Shown in pieces: positions 1-8,960 of a stretch of 32,387 nucleotides of DNA. Made by a program: the position numbers and the translations under genes. This DNA is from Schoenoplectus triqueter (lineage: Eukaryota; Streptophyta; Magnoliopsida; Poales; Cyperaceae): NCBI GenBank assembly GCA_964058805.1, contig CAXKVV010000382.1, positions 1 to 32,387 on the forward strand, read 5' to 3'. The notes under the pieces are model-generated. The model was not told the origin of the DNA, did no database searches, and saw only the letters and a program-made list of their open reading frames with translations. Every line of letters starts with the position of its first letter. The first letter of the stretch is position 1.

Positions 1-275
1 AGTGGCGCGTTCACTGCGCGTTTGAAACGCGCCACTGCCAGTGGCGTGTTTCATTATTTTTACCAAACGCACCACTGACAGTGACGCGTTTCCTTATTTT
101 TACGAAACACGCTACTACAAGTGGCGCGTTTGCTTCTTATATATACAAAATGCGCAGTCACTTGCGCGGGGTTTGGACGAAACGCGCCACTGACAGTGGC
201 GCGTTTCCTAAAAATAATGAAACGCGCCACAGGCAGTAGTGCGTTTCGTCCGCGCCACTGTCAGTGGCGCGCTGC
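1..275. repeat. Array of GTGGCGCGTTT hairpin units
   Basis: The stretch is a run of inverted-repeat units. Each starts with AGTGGCGCGTTT or a close variant, has a loop of roughly 12 bases that is often AT-rich, and ends with AAACGCGCCACT. Successive units are separated by only about three bases (gcc, gac, aca, gac, gtc). Units lie near 1-36, 40-76, 80-116, 120-190 (longer, degenerate), 194-229 and 233-260, with a broken one at the window's right side of the array. The GC-rich stems stand out from the AT-rich surroundings. The array is cut by the window edge, so its full length is unknown. It is probably part of a foldback or MITE-like element; no protein is encoded convincingly. Confidence 0.8.
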
Positions 276-613
276 CATTCGTATATTTGAAATTTTACGT
301 TTCTCACTCTTATTTTTAATAATATTAATTTAATAAAACTTATTATTACTAAAATCTGACAATAACGTCTGAAGAGGACGTGCCATCGGTTGTAGATAAA
401 GGAAAACACTCATCTTGATTTTCCTATGACCAGACACGTGGAGAGAGTAAGAATCTTGGAGCAAATCTTTGGAGCAAATTGGTCTATTATCTGTGGAAGA
501 ATATTGAATTTTGTTACTTTTACAGTTTTACTTGCTCTTTGGCCCCACTAATAGGAGCAATATTTGCTGATGCCTACTGGGTCGGTACTGGATAATTGTT
601 GTTTTCTCTGCTA
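276..613. other. Intergenic, no gene seen
   Basis: AT-rich DNA between the hairpin array and a Helitron. It has a short local duplication (ttggagcaaat occurs twice near 455-480) and an ACGTGG motif near 435. No coding region or RNA gene can be supported. Confidence 0.6.
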
Positions 614-1078
614 CTAGCTATATATCCGCGCGTTGCGGCAAACTTCTTTATTTAAACATTAAAATATTATAAAATAAAAAAATTCATATTTATTTAATAT
701 TAAATTATAAATTCACCAAATTATAGAGAAAACCTATAATAAAGAGTATATTTAATCTTGGATGAGATTTTTGCACAATATGAGTTAATGATTCATTATT
801 TTTATGACAAGAAAAGTAAATTATTCTAACATATATTATCACTATTAATTTCTTACCAAATATGCACAAGGTTTCTAAATAAAAATAATAATATTATGGA
901 AATAATAGTATTTAAGAGAAAGAAATGGAGAGAAAGAGGGGATCAATGGACATGATCACATACGTTCGATCAACCAAAAATAAATATTAGCCTTCTAATT
1001 GAAGGATAAAATGAGTATAATAAAAAATTACATGACAAAAAATGGACCCTCCAATTCTTAGATGCTTTATATAATAGA
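614..1078 (-). mobile_element. Non-autonomous Helitron, copy 1
   Basis: Read on the minus strand, the element ends with ...CCGCAACGCGCGGATATATAGCTAG. (CTAG fits the Helitron 3' CTRR rule, and CCGC/GCGG forms a small stem just before it.) The base beyond CTAG is T, as expected for insertion between A and T. The 5' end (high coordinate) has decayed compared with the two sister copies, which keep TCTATACTATTATATAA. It shares most of its length with 4487-4957 and more distantly with 25738-26280, including the internal block around ACATACGTTCGATCAA. No Rep/helicase coding is present. Confidence 0.75.
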
Positions 1079-1914
1079 ATTGTAAGTTATTCTCTTTCTT
1101 GATATGAATATTACTTTTCAAAAGTTTTATGCTTCTCTCTTGCCTCCTATTGTGAATGAGTGATCTTTCTCAGAATTGGAAGAAATTTGGAATCGTTTTG
1201 GAGCATGTGAGCTTGATGATTAAATTATTTTTTAATGTCACATATCTATTAAATTATTATATTTTATTTATAAATTTATTTATTTTCATCAAAATTGAAT
1301 TGTATACTTAATATTTCTATCAACTATATGATATCAGGTTCTATTATATTCGGTAATATCGTATTGTACTTTAAACATTAAAAAAAGTTCTTCGGACGCG
1401 CATCTATCTGGCTCAAATGATATGTTTTGGCGCAAATTCATTTTCGGTGCTCCGGCGCGTGTCTATTTGGCACTTCAGAATTAAAAATTCTGATTCAGTG
1501 CTGGACAGAGGAATTGAGTTTTAGAAATAATTTCTAAATAACTGACGTGTCCAAATGAATATATTTAGCAACTGCATCTGCACTGGAGATGCTCTTAGAA
1601 AAACTAGAATCTCCCAGTTTAATTCCTTCATAATTCTATTAAATATTTAATATATTTTTATTAAATAATTATTGTTCAATTAAATTTTCAACGCCTCAAA
1701 TTTAAATTTTGATTCATAAATTCAAATTCTGATTTCATCCCGCTGTCATTTCTGATTTCGGCTTTAAATTATATGATGCAATTTTAATTTTTAGGAAAAA
1801 AGAATCAGTACATTAATTCTTGCAATACCGACAGAACTGTAGGAAATTTAATACAATAACTGTGTACGAGTCGTTCATCCATTTTATACTCATGAGCAAA
1901 ACTTGTTAGCAGAT
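1079..1914. other. Intergenic, no gene seen
   Basis: AT-rich sequence with no supported open reading frame. A moderately GC-richer patch near 1395-1460 repeats a 'ggcgcgcat/tctatctggc' type phrase twice (tcggacgcgcatctatctggc and ccggcgcgtgtctatttggc), which suggests a small degraded duplication. Confidence 0.5.
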
Positions 1915-1922
1915 CTTATACA

Positions 1923-2576
1923 TAGGACTGCAAACGAGTTGAGTTGAGTCGAGCTGGGCTTAACTCAAGCTCGGCTCATGAAAATTCGAGTCGAGCCGAG
2001 CCGAGCCGAGTTTGTGAAACGATTCGAGCTGAAAAACCTAGCTCAAACTCGGCTCGTTACTATTCGAGCTAGCTCGCGAGCTGGCTCACGAGCCAATGCA
2101 TGTGCGTTGACTTAATTTGATATTTAGATTTAATACATCTATAAACTATAAAGTTAGTATATCTAGAAAATTTGTATGATAATTGGTACAAAATTGTTAT
2201 ATCAACAAACTATTTTTTCAATGACATCTTCGCTGCATTAATTTGAATGGATGGACCAACAAAAAACTATCGAGTCAGATATACGAATCTAATTATGAGC
2301 GAGCAAGAGACGTCTTTAAGCCGCTGATACGGTGAGATGATGAGAGATGATGAGAGATGAGTTATCGGATTAAAGTTCGGCAAAAAAAATTATAAAAACT
2401 ATTTTTTATTCGAGCTGAGTCGAGCCACGAGCCGAGCCGACCCCAACTTAAACTCGGCTCATTTAATTATCGAGCCAGATTAGCTCGAGCCAAATTAGCT
2501 CGAGTCATTTTAGCTCGAGCCAGATTAGCTCGAGCCCGAACTGAGCCACGAGCCCGAACTTTTTTGTGCAGCCATA
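1923..2576. mobile_element. Non-autonomous hAT-type element rich in TCGAGC motifs
   Basis: The element is flanked by a perfect 8-bp direct repeat, CTTATACA, at 1915-1922 and 2577-2584, the target-site length of the hAT superfamily. Its ends, TAGGACTGCAAACGA and the complement of the right end TATGGCTGCACAAAA, form imperfect terminal inverted repeats. Both subterminal zones (about 1935-2095 and 2405-2560) are packed with short motifs such as GAGCCGAGC, TCGAGCT and ctcggctc in both orientations, while the centre is AT-rich. Such motif clusters in hAT elements are usually transposase-binding sites. No transposase is encoded, so it would need an autonomous partner. It lies about 200 bp beyond the stop codon of the BOI-related gene. 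Confidence 0.85.
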
Positions 2577-2786
2577 CTTATACAGTATAATCATTATCCT
2601 CCGTCAGATTATCGTTCGTTACATTATTTCGTAAAAATCAAACAAAACAAATGACAGACATAGGAGTAAGAAAAGATAGTAGTAGTAAGAATATAATTAA
2701 TTATCATTATGTAGTATATATATCTACATATATAATTAAACACCATTTCTCAAAAAAAAAAATGTTTCAACTCAAAAGAAAAGCTC

Positions 2787-3678
2787 TTAAACCAAGTTAA
2801 CCTTGAAAACTCCATTCCGGTCACCACCACAAACCGGGCAGAGCACCACCATAGTATCAACCCCACACGAGTCGCAAAGACACAGGTGTCGACACGGCAA
2901 TATGAGCACAGAGGAAGCCTTCTCTCCACAGTATCTACAAACAGTAATCTTTGTAGGTACTTTTTCTTCCTCATTCTCTCCTCCACTACAGCACGACTCC
3001 GCCTCGTCGACTATGCTCTGGTTGATTATCTCCTCTCTCTTGCTCGCCAAAACCTCCTCAAGATTCGCGCGAAGAATGTTGGCCTCCGCCTCATTTGACT
3101 GTGCCAGATTGCGCCAGAACTGAGCTTCCATTGCTAGATTTTTTATTTTGATTTCCAAAATTCTATTTGCATGAGTTATTATCCCCATCTCATCAGCCTT
3201 TCTCTTCAGTTTTTTCGAAATTTCACTTCCAATTTCCATATAAAAGCGATTTATCTGCCTCCGCCACAACTCTGCCATCTCTAATCTAGACTTCTCCATC
3301 TGACAAATACAAAATAAACTAACTTTAGCTCAAAGTTGAATAAGTTTTGAGAAATAAATCATACGCTAGAACTTGGAAATGTTTCGCATACATACATGTT
3401 GGAGCAGTATATGGTTAATTTCAAACATTTCTTGATTGATGTGTAGAGGGTTTAATTCGCATAACATGTCCCTGGCTCTCTTCCTGGACCCTGCGTTTGT
3501 GTCGGGATCGTAATTGGTGGCCATGTCCTCTGCTCTGTGCAAAAGAGAAGAAAGATTGAAGGTGATTATAAAGAGATGAAAAATCAGGGAGTGACATGCA
3601 AATGCAAGAAAGGAGGCTGTGAGGAGTTTATTGGAACCTGTTACGATGGAGGTGAGGATGGTGGGCTTTAACTGCCAT
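2787..3678 (-). CDS. BOI-related RING-finger E3 ubiquitin ligase, three exons
   Basis: Coding exons on the minus strand are 3678-3638, 3534-3396 and 3299-2787, giving 230 residues. Introns of 103 bp (GTTCCA...TTTGCACAG) and 96 bp (GTATGT...TTGTCAG) keep the frame; codon 14 (AG/A) is split. The N-terminus MAVKAHHPHLHRNR resembles the conserved MAVQAxx start of this family and is encoded by the 41-nt first exon. Residues 30-36 (SRKRARD) are a basic, possibly nuclear-targeting patch. Residues about 50-145 form the family coiled-coil region (INHILLQH then MEKSRLEM, and MEAQFWRNLAQSNEAEANIL). The C-terminus carries a C3HC4 RING: C181, C184, C196, H198, C202, C205, C214, C217, with all eight ligands present. 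In Arabidopsis, BOI and BRG proteins act as E3 ligases that limit cell death and defence responses and interact with DELLA proteins in gibberellin signalling. The protein is shorter than BOI (about 300 residues), mainly between the N-terminal motif and the coiled coil. Exon structure is inferred from splice signals and frame; family assignment is firm. Confidence 0.93.
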
Positions 3679-3770
3679 TGTTAGGAGCGTGTACACTCGT
3701 TTAATTTTGTATTAGAGAGAGGGAGGGGGCATGCAAGGGAAGTGGGAGGACGCGTGGAGTTTTATATGGT
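3679..3770 (-). promoter_or_regulatory. Core promoter and 5' leader of the BOI-related gene
   Basis: On the minus strand a TATA box, CCATATAAAACT (TATAAAA at 3766-3760), stands about 80 bases before the start codon. Between them is a pyrimidine-rich patch (ccccctccctctctct, about 3728-3711), a typical plant core-promoter element near the transcription start. The start codon at 3678 has the context AACAATGGC, close to the plant optimum. The leader would be roughly 55-60 bases long if transcription starts about 30 bases after the TATA box. Confidence 0.65.
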
Positions 3771-4486
3771 GTACTGGTAGAGAGAGAATGGGAAGGAGAA
3801 TAAATATAGTACATGTAAATAAGTAAATTTGATAATAAAAACGGAATTGAGGCAGGAAAACAAGCCCAAATTGGAGTTGCACAGCTTTTTTCCACCTGTA
3901 CGGACCATGTAAAAAAGATATTCATTTGGGACCAATGACCCGATTTTTCTATATAGCAATTGCTTGGAAAAGCAAATATATTTTTATTTTTGAGATTTTG
4001 GCTTGAAGATGAATCATACTATTTTCATAAATAACTTGACCTAACGAGACTCAGATTTTTGCAAATTATTTTGTCATTTAATTCCACGATTAGTGTTTCT
4101 AATTGTAATTTTTGCAACATTTGTGCCTTTCAATTTTGTTTTGGAACTAAAGAGAGTACAAATATTCGGAGAGTGAGATAAAGACGTGAAGTCAAAATTT
4201 TCAGGGGAAAAGAGGAAATTAATACTCAAGATGAAACTTTTCACGTGTTATTCTGCGATAATTAATGCGTTAAATTGAGAAATAAATTAGTCAACCATAT
4301 CTTACCAAATTAACTTGCACCCTCTAATATCTTAATTAAAAAGATATCTTTTGCGGCATTACAAATCTAACAAATATATTGAAATATTTTGTGTAATTAA
4401 ACACTATAATACTCAAAATACATATCTTCTATTTTTTTAAATCAATTGCCGGTTTATAGGCAAAGCGTCTAAAACAATTAGTTATA
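3771..4486. other. Upstream region of the BOI-related gene, no other gene
   Basis: AT-rich sequence between the TATA box of the E3 ligase gene and the second Helitron. It presumably holds the distal promoter. Nothing coding is supported; short ORFs over the promoter on the minus strand have no recognisable domain. Confidence 0.5.
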
Positions 4487-4957
4487 CTAGCTATATACCC
4501 GCACGTTGCAGCATAATTTTTTATTTAAAAATTAAAATATTATAAGATAAAAAAATTCACATTTATCTAATATTAAATTATAAATTCACCAAATTATAGA
4601 GAAAACATATAATAAAGACTATATTTAATCTTGGATGAGTTTTTTGCACAATATGAGTTAATGATTCATGATTTTTATGGCAAGAAAAGTAAATTATTCT
4701 AACATATATTATCACCATTAATTTCTTACCAAATATGCACAAGGTTGATAAATAAAAAAATAAAAATTATGAAAATAATAGTATATAATGGAAAGAAATG
4801 GAGAGAAAGAGAGGATCAATGGACGCGATCACATACGTTCGATCAACCAACAATAAATATTATCCGTCTAATTGAGGGATAAAATGAGTATAATAAAAAT
4901 TTACCATGACAAAAAATGGACCCTCCAATTCTTAAATGCTTTATATAATAGTATAGA
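4487..4957 (-). mobile_element. Non-autonomous Helitron, copy 2 (best preserved)
   Basis: On the minus strand the element starts TCTATACTATTATATAA (4957 downwards) and ends GGGTATATAGCTAG at 4487. The preceding base at the 5' end is A and the base after CTAG is T, exactly the AT target dinucleotide of Helitrons. It is 471 bp long, close to copy 1 over nearly its whole length, and has no coding capacity. The inner block around ACATACGTTCGATCAACC and the sequence just inside the 5' end (aattggagggtcca on the minus strand) are the best conserved parts in all three copies. Confidence 0.85.
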
Positions 4958-5680
4958 TATAGATTAGTAGGACACTAAGATCAATTTTACACAAATGGAT
5001 TTAGAAAATATATGCTACCATACTATAATATTGTGTTGGTAAATAGAAGAAGCACCCTCGAAACCAGAATATGGGTCTGAATTTACCATGGGAGCTTTGT
5101 CACCTCAAAGTGAGCAAAGACATACTTAAAAAGTATATTTATATCAACTGATTAAAAAAGTATATACTAAACAGAAACATACGAAAGTGAAATATTTTTA
5201 ATGAACGATCGATGAAGTTTGATAAAAACCACTATTGTATTTTTTCCGAGTAAAGCCATATAAGCGCCTAATAAATTCAATTTGTCCTCTCTATATTTAA
5301 CGCTATTATGAAAAAAAAAACAAGAGATCTTATATAGCCTCCTAAAGAGATAATTAGTAAATTGCTGAAGATTAGGTGTTATATATTAATACGTAACATG
5401 TTTAACACTTAGCACATACTAATAGGAGTTCACATATTTTAACATGTCAAAAATTTGAAAAATCTGAATATATAAATTTAAAGTACATGATATGTCTAAC
5501 GTGTCATATAAAATGTTTGTACATTTATAGCATATTTAATACATATAAGACATGTTTATATAAATTTATATATATTTTACATGTGTCAACATTTATAGCA
5601 CATATAGATTAAAATATCATAAAAAACTCAGAAAAACAAAACAAAGAAATAGCAAAAATCACAAAAAATACTTGATTTGG
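4958..5680. other. AT-rich intergenic, no gene seen
   Basis: Very AT-rich DNA. Around 5380-5610 phrases built on acatgt/taacatgt and 'catttatagcacata' recur several times, suggesting an old degraded repeat. No feature with clear ends was found. Confidence 0.5.
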
Positions 5681-5688
5681 CACTCGTG

Positions 5689-5845
5689 CAGTGGCGGAGC
5701 TTAGTGCTAGCAATTTGGGTTGTGGCTCCCCCTTTCAATCAAAAAATTACATGTAAATCACTGTATTAAAAGCCTAAATTTCATTGGATCTAATCACTAT
5801 TATATAGCCGGCCCCCTCTAATATTTCTATCAAGCTCCGTTACTG
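5689..5845. mobile_element. Short hAT-type MITE, CAGTGGCGGAGC family, copy 1
   Basis: This 157-bp element has inverted ends, CAGTGGCGGAGCTTAG and CAGTAACGGAGCTTG (the complement of the right end). It is flanked by 8-bp repeats CACTCGTG (5681-5688) and CACCCGTG (5846-5853), one mismatch apart. The 8-bp duplication and CAGTG-type ends fit the hAT superfamily. Related elements lie at 10217-10354 and 10942-11779. It has no coding capacity. Confidence 0.8.
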
Positions 5846-5853
5846 CACCCGTG

Positions 5854-6188
5854 TATTCATGCACTATATATCTTTATAGATATTGGACGTGCTAGATGTA
5901 TATATTTAATATTAAAATTATGTAATATAATTTTTGAAAACACGACAATCAAGAACACACATATATCCGTGTCGGGTGTGTCTCAACTTATTATTCACCC
6001 TTGTCAATTCGCATTACAAATCCTTCATACGCTCCGCATGTATAAATTTGTTTTCTCATTTTCGTATGTTGAATAAAAATAATTTAAAAATAGACTTTTA
6101 CAACTTTTCTATAGGATAACAAAAACAATTCATATATCTCAACCAACAAAGCTCACAAAAAGTTAAATTCGTGAATATATCTACAATC
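5854..6188. other. Intergenic, no gene seen
   Basis: AT-rich flank of the MITE. A 61-codon ORF on the plus strand has no recognisable domain or codon bias and is not annotated as a gene. Confidence 0.5.
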
Positions 6189-6232
6189 TTATCCGTTTGA
6201 AATGTATCGGTTATCCGTTTGAAATGTATCGG
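6189..6232 (+). repeat. 22-bp tandem duplication
   Basis: Two identical adjacent copies of ttatccgtttgaaatgtatc plus gg (22 bases per unit). The identity suggests a recent slippage or repair event. Confidence 0.9.
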
Positions 6233-6299
6233 AGGTTTCTGAGCACCGGCGCATCTGTAAACGTGTTGGTTGCTCAGTTGTTGGTTCACGAGCGGACAC

Positions 6300-6580
6300 G
6301 AGGGCCTGGGCCCAGGTGGTGGTGGTGTTGATGACTGGTGATGGAGGGAGGGAGGGAGGGAGGGAGGGAGGGAGGGAGGACCATGGATCATGGCATCATG
6401 CATGCACTATGCATTGATTCTGGTGCCGTCTTTCTTCAATTAATTAGATATTTTGTCTTTCTATGAGATTCGGTTGCATTTGATTTCCCATCCGCGCCTG
6501 AACTCTGGACTCGCAACTGACGTGAGTGGGCCGCTCCCACGTGTGGCCCATGCCCTTACCAGGACTAACTGGGCCCACTC
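6300..6580. promoter_or_regulatory. Cluster of TGGGCC and G-box motifs without an adjacent gene
   Basis: This unusually GC-rich patch holds a perfect 12-bp palindrome CCTGGGCCCAGG (6305-6316), TGGGCC at 6527-6532, its complement at 6545-6550, TGGGCCCA at 6570-6577 and a CACGTG G-box at 6538-6543. TGGGCC/T (site II) and G-box elements are typical of plant promoters. No gene follows on either side within 2 kb, so this may be a relict promoter or a chance cluster in an unrecognised repeat. Confidence 0.3.
6343..6380 (+). repeat. (GGGA)n microsatellite
   Basis: About nine and a half uninterrupted GGGA units. The G-runs could form a G-quadruplex-like structure on the plus strand. An apparent proline/serine-rich minus-strand ORF across it is a by-product of the repeat. 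Confidence 0.9.
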
Positions 6581-6616
6581 TTTCGTTTTGCTTTGGTATT
6601 TACTTGATTCTTGTTA

Positions 6617-6617
<1 letters not shown>

Positions 6618-6707
<90 letters not shown>
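6618..6707 (+). repeat. (ATT)30 microsatellite
   Basis: Ninety bases of uninterrupted ATT, about thirty units. Its length and purity suggest high variability between individuals. ORFs crossing it read as poly-Ile or poly-Leu and are not genes. Confidence 0.95.
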
Positions 6708-7280
6708 GTTTATACTTCTGGTACCGGATTTTTTAAAAAAATTGTAAATTAACTATTGGTCCTGTAAAAATTTGGTACAGTAATTTTAAATTGTTTTTTT
6801 GTACTAATGCAAATCACGCCAATTGTGTTATTAAAGGTACATCTTTTAAGCTCCATTTATCTCGTGACACGCTAGTCAGGATAGATGCATAATTTTAATT
6901 AGGGATCATTAATCGGATTTAAACTCATTAGCAAATTCGATACTAAACAAAAAATCTATAATTTAACATACATTCCTATTTAATAAAAAATATTAGAATA
7001 ATATTTTTTTTACAACTTAAAAAAATAACAAAATAAAACTCACATAATAGATAATAAAGTTGATAAATAGTTTTTTTCTATTGGATTTCATATTTTAATA
7101 ACTTCACATAATTTTTTTTATCATTCATGTTATTAAATATATTTTTTCAATAAAAATAATCAGATAATTCAGAAAGGTTAGAAATTAAATCTAAAGAGAT
7201 TAAATTAATAAAAACTTAACTCAAAAATATTAATTTTCAAAATAGGCCTCCGACCTCACCTAAGTCCTGACGCTAGTATC
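6708..7280. other. AT-rich intergenic, no gene seen
   Basis: Between the ATT microsatellite and the palindromic element there is only AT-rich DNA without coding signal, recognisable ends or RNA gene motifs. Confidence 0.5.
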
Positions 7281-7655
7281 GCAGATTTTTTTATTTTAGT
7301 AAATAAAATAAATAAATATAGCAAATTTGCCACCTCTCCTCACTTTTGCGTTTATAGCCAGACCCGAGTTTGAAACTCGGGTCCGGGTTTTTTTTTGTAA
7401 AAAAAAAAAATTCACCCGGACCCGAGTTTCAGACTCGGGTCCAGCTATCCCATTTGCATTTCCAGCGCCTCCCATATGGGATAGCTGGACCCGAGTCTGA
7501 AACTCGGGTCCGGATAATTTTTTTTTTACGTTTCTGTATAAAAAAATCCCGGACCCGAGTTTCAAATTCGGTTCTGGCTATTTATGCAAAAGTGAGGAGA
7601 GAGATGACCAGTTTGCTATATTTATTTGTTTTATTTACTAAAATAAAAAATCTGC
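7281..7655. mobile_element. Palindromic foldback element with GACCCGAGTTT hairpins
   Basis: The whole 375-bp segment is an inverted repeat. It starts GCAGATTTTTTTATTTTAG and ends with the complementary CTAAAATAAAAAATCTGC. The inner arms carry CCTCACTTTTGCG/TGCAAAAGTGAGG and then GACCCGAGTTTGAAACTCGG-type stems. Four smaller near-perfect palindromes (about 7362-7386, 7417-7442, 7478-7511 and 7550-7577) sit inside the large one, so it can fold at two scales. The centre also pairs (agctatccca near 7442 and tgggatagct near 7478). No clean target duplication was found, although TAGTA occurs on both sides. It is probably a Mutator-like or foldback MITE; the superfamily is not certain. Confidence 0.75.
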
Positions 7656-7800
7656 TAGTAATGTAGTAGTAAAAGTGATTTAAGAAAGAAATCGTGGGAA
7701 ACGTTATAGATTCAATGGATCTACAAGATTTTTCTTTAATTGTTCTATGTAATAAAAAAAATTAATGAGCAGATGATGAAAATTAAAAGAGGGGTTCTTA

Positions 7801-8209
7801 TAGGGTGTCAATGGGTCGGGTCGGATTGGGTCATATTATTTTATTTTATTTTTTATCCGACCCGATTAAATTCAGGTCAAAAACTCTTGATCCATATCCG
7901 ATCCGATCGGGTCAACCCAACCCGATTCGTGTAAATTAATTAATTATTTTTATATAATTTTAAGCAATTAAATATTAATTAATTTACAATTAATCTTAAT
8001 TAGTGTATAATTAATGTATATTTAAGTTTTAATTAGTACTAAATCATAAAATTACTTCAAAAAACATAATTAATCGGGTCGGATCGGGTCGGGTTGACCC
8101 GAACCCGACCCGATTAGATTCGGGTAAAAAAATCAAATCCATACCCGACCCATTTATTTTCAGATCATGTCGGATTCGGATCGGATCGGAACAATAATTG
8201 ACACCCCTA
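7801..8209. mobile_element. Non-autonomous hAT-type element rich in CGGGTC motifs
   Basis: The ends are TAGGGTGTCAAT and, at the right, ATTGACACCCCTA, forming terminal inverted repeats with one extra base. Flanks are GGTTCTTA (7793-7800) and AGTTCTTG (8210-8217), matching in six of eight positions, compatible with an aged hAT target duplication. The subterminal zones 7815-7925 and 8070-8190 are crowded with CGGGTCGG, CCGACCCG and GGATCGGA motifs in both orientations around an AT-rich core. No transposase is encoded. Two short ORFs in it are artefacts of the motif repetition. Confidence 0.75.
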
Positions 8210-8217
8210 AGTTCTTG

Positions 8218-8552
8218 TTTATCCACCTGTTATTCATCTAATTGTTCCCCCTTATCCGTCGATTATTATTGTGTATTTGTTATGTATAATTTCAAAAATA
8301 TTGATAACTATAAAATAAAATGCATCATTTGTACATTTATGTACAAATTTATTGCATTGCTAATAATTATATACTTTTGATATATATATATAGGCAGTTA
8401 TTGTTAATAATTAAATAAAGGGTTGAATTAGATAGAGCACGAGTACTCCCATGCGCGCCCATAAAAAGAGCTATTGGCTCTATCAAAACTAGGTCGAAAT
8501 TGTCATTCTGTTTTTTTACCTAATCTCCAATAAGGTTATTGATTTTTATTAG
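8218..8552. other. Intergenic, no gene seen
   Basis: AT-rich DNA between a hAT-type element and a foldback element; a 60-codon plus-strand ORF here has no recognisable domain. Confidence 0.45.
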
Positions 8553-8955
8553 GAGGATTTTAACGTCATTAATTTAATTTTGTGTACTAATTAAATATCA
8601 TTAACTTATTTTTTAATTTATATTTTAAATTTTAAATATAAATTTGAAATTCAAATCATTGATATTGTTAATTTTCATGATAAATGTATGCTCATAGAAG
8701 CTCTTTTCATATTAGAACAAATGATAACAAAATGAATGAATATAATCATATATGATTGGTTAATTTTTATGCATTTATTTTGTTATCATTTGATTTTTTT
8801 TGTAACGACATTCAAAAATCGTAAAATTTTATAAACATACATCTACCATGAAAAATTAGCAATATCAATGACTTAGATTTTAAATTTTAAAAAATAAATT
8901 AATTGGTGAGTTGATATATTTGATGACACATAAATTGATGACATTGAAACTATTA
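8553..8955. mobile_element. AT-rich foldback element, family D, copy 1
   Basis: The left half (from about gtcattaatttaa) and the complement of the right half (gtcatcaatttatg) pair over most of the segment, with a small unpaired centre near 8720-8760. The centre is bounded by AAATGATAACAAAATGAATG and its mirror CATTTATTTTGTTATCATTT. A related element sharing this core lies at 14350-14655. Such elements are usually MITEs of Mutator-like or unknown type. Ends are approximate because the DNA is AT-rich. Confidence 0.6.
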
Positions 8956-8960
8956 TCTTT

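Noticed and set aside
1..275. CRISPR-like regular repeat array
   Set aside because: The units are themselves hairpins separated by three bases, with no unique 30-base spacers, and the surrounding DNA is plant nuclear DNA.
2803..3123. 106-codon plus-strand ORF opposite the E3 ligase
   Set aside because: It is the antisense of the RING-coding exon and has no domain of its own.
2787..3299. E3 ligase as a single-exon 170-residue protein
   Set aside because: Its methionine follows a splice acceptor, and two upstream exons with good signals restore the family N-terminus in frame.
6453..6752. 99-codon ORF across the ATT repeat
   Set aside because: It is poly-Ile from a microsatellite, with no coding evidence.
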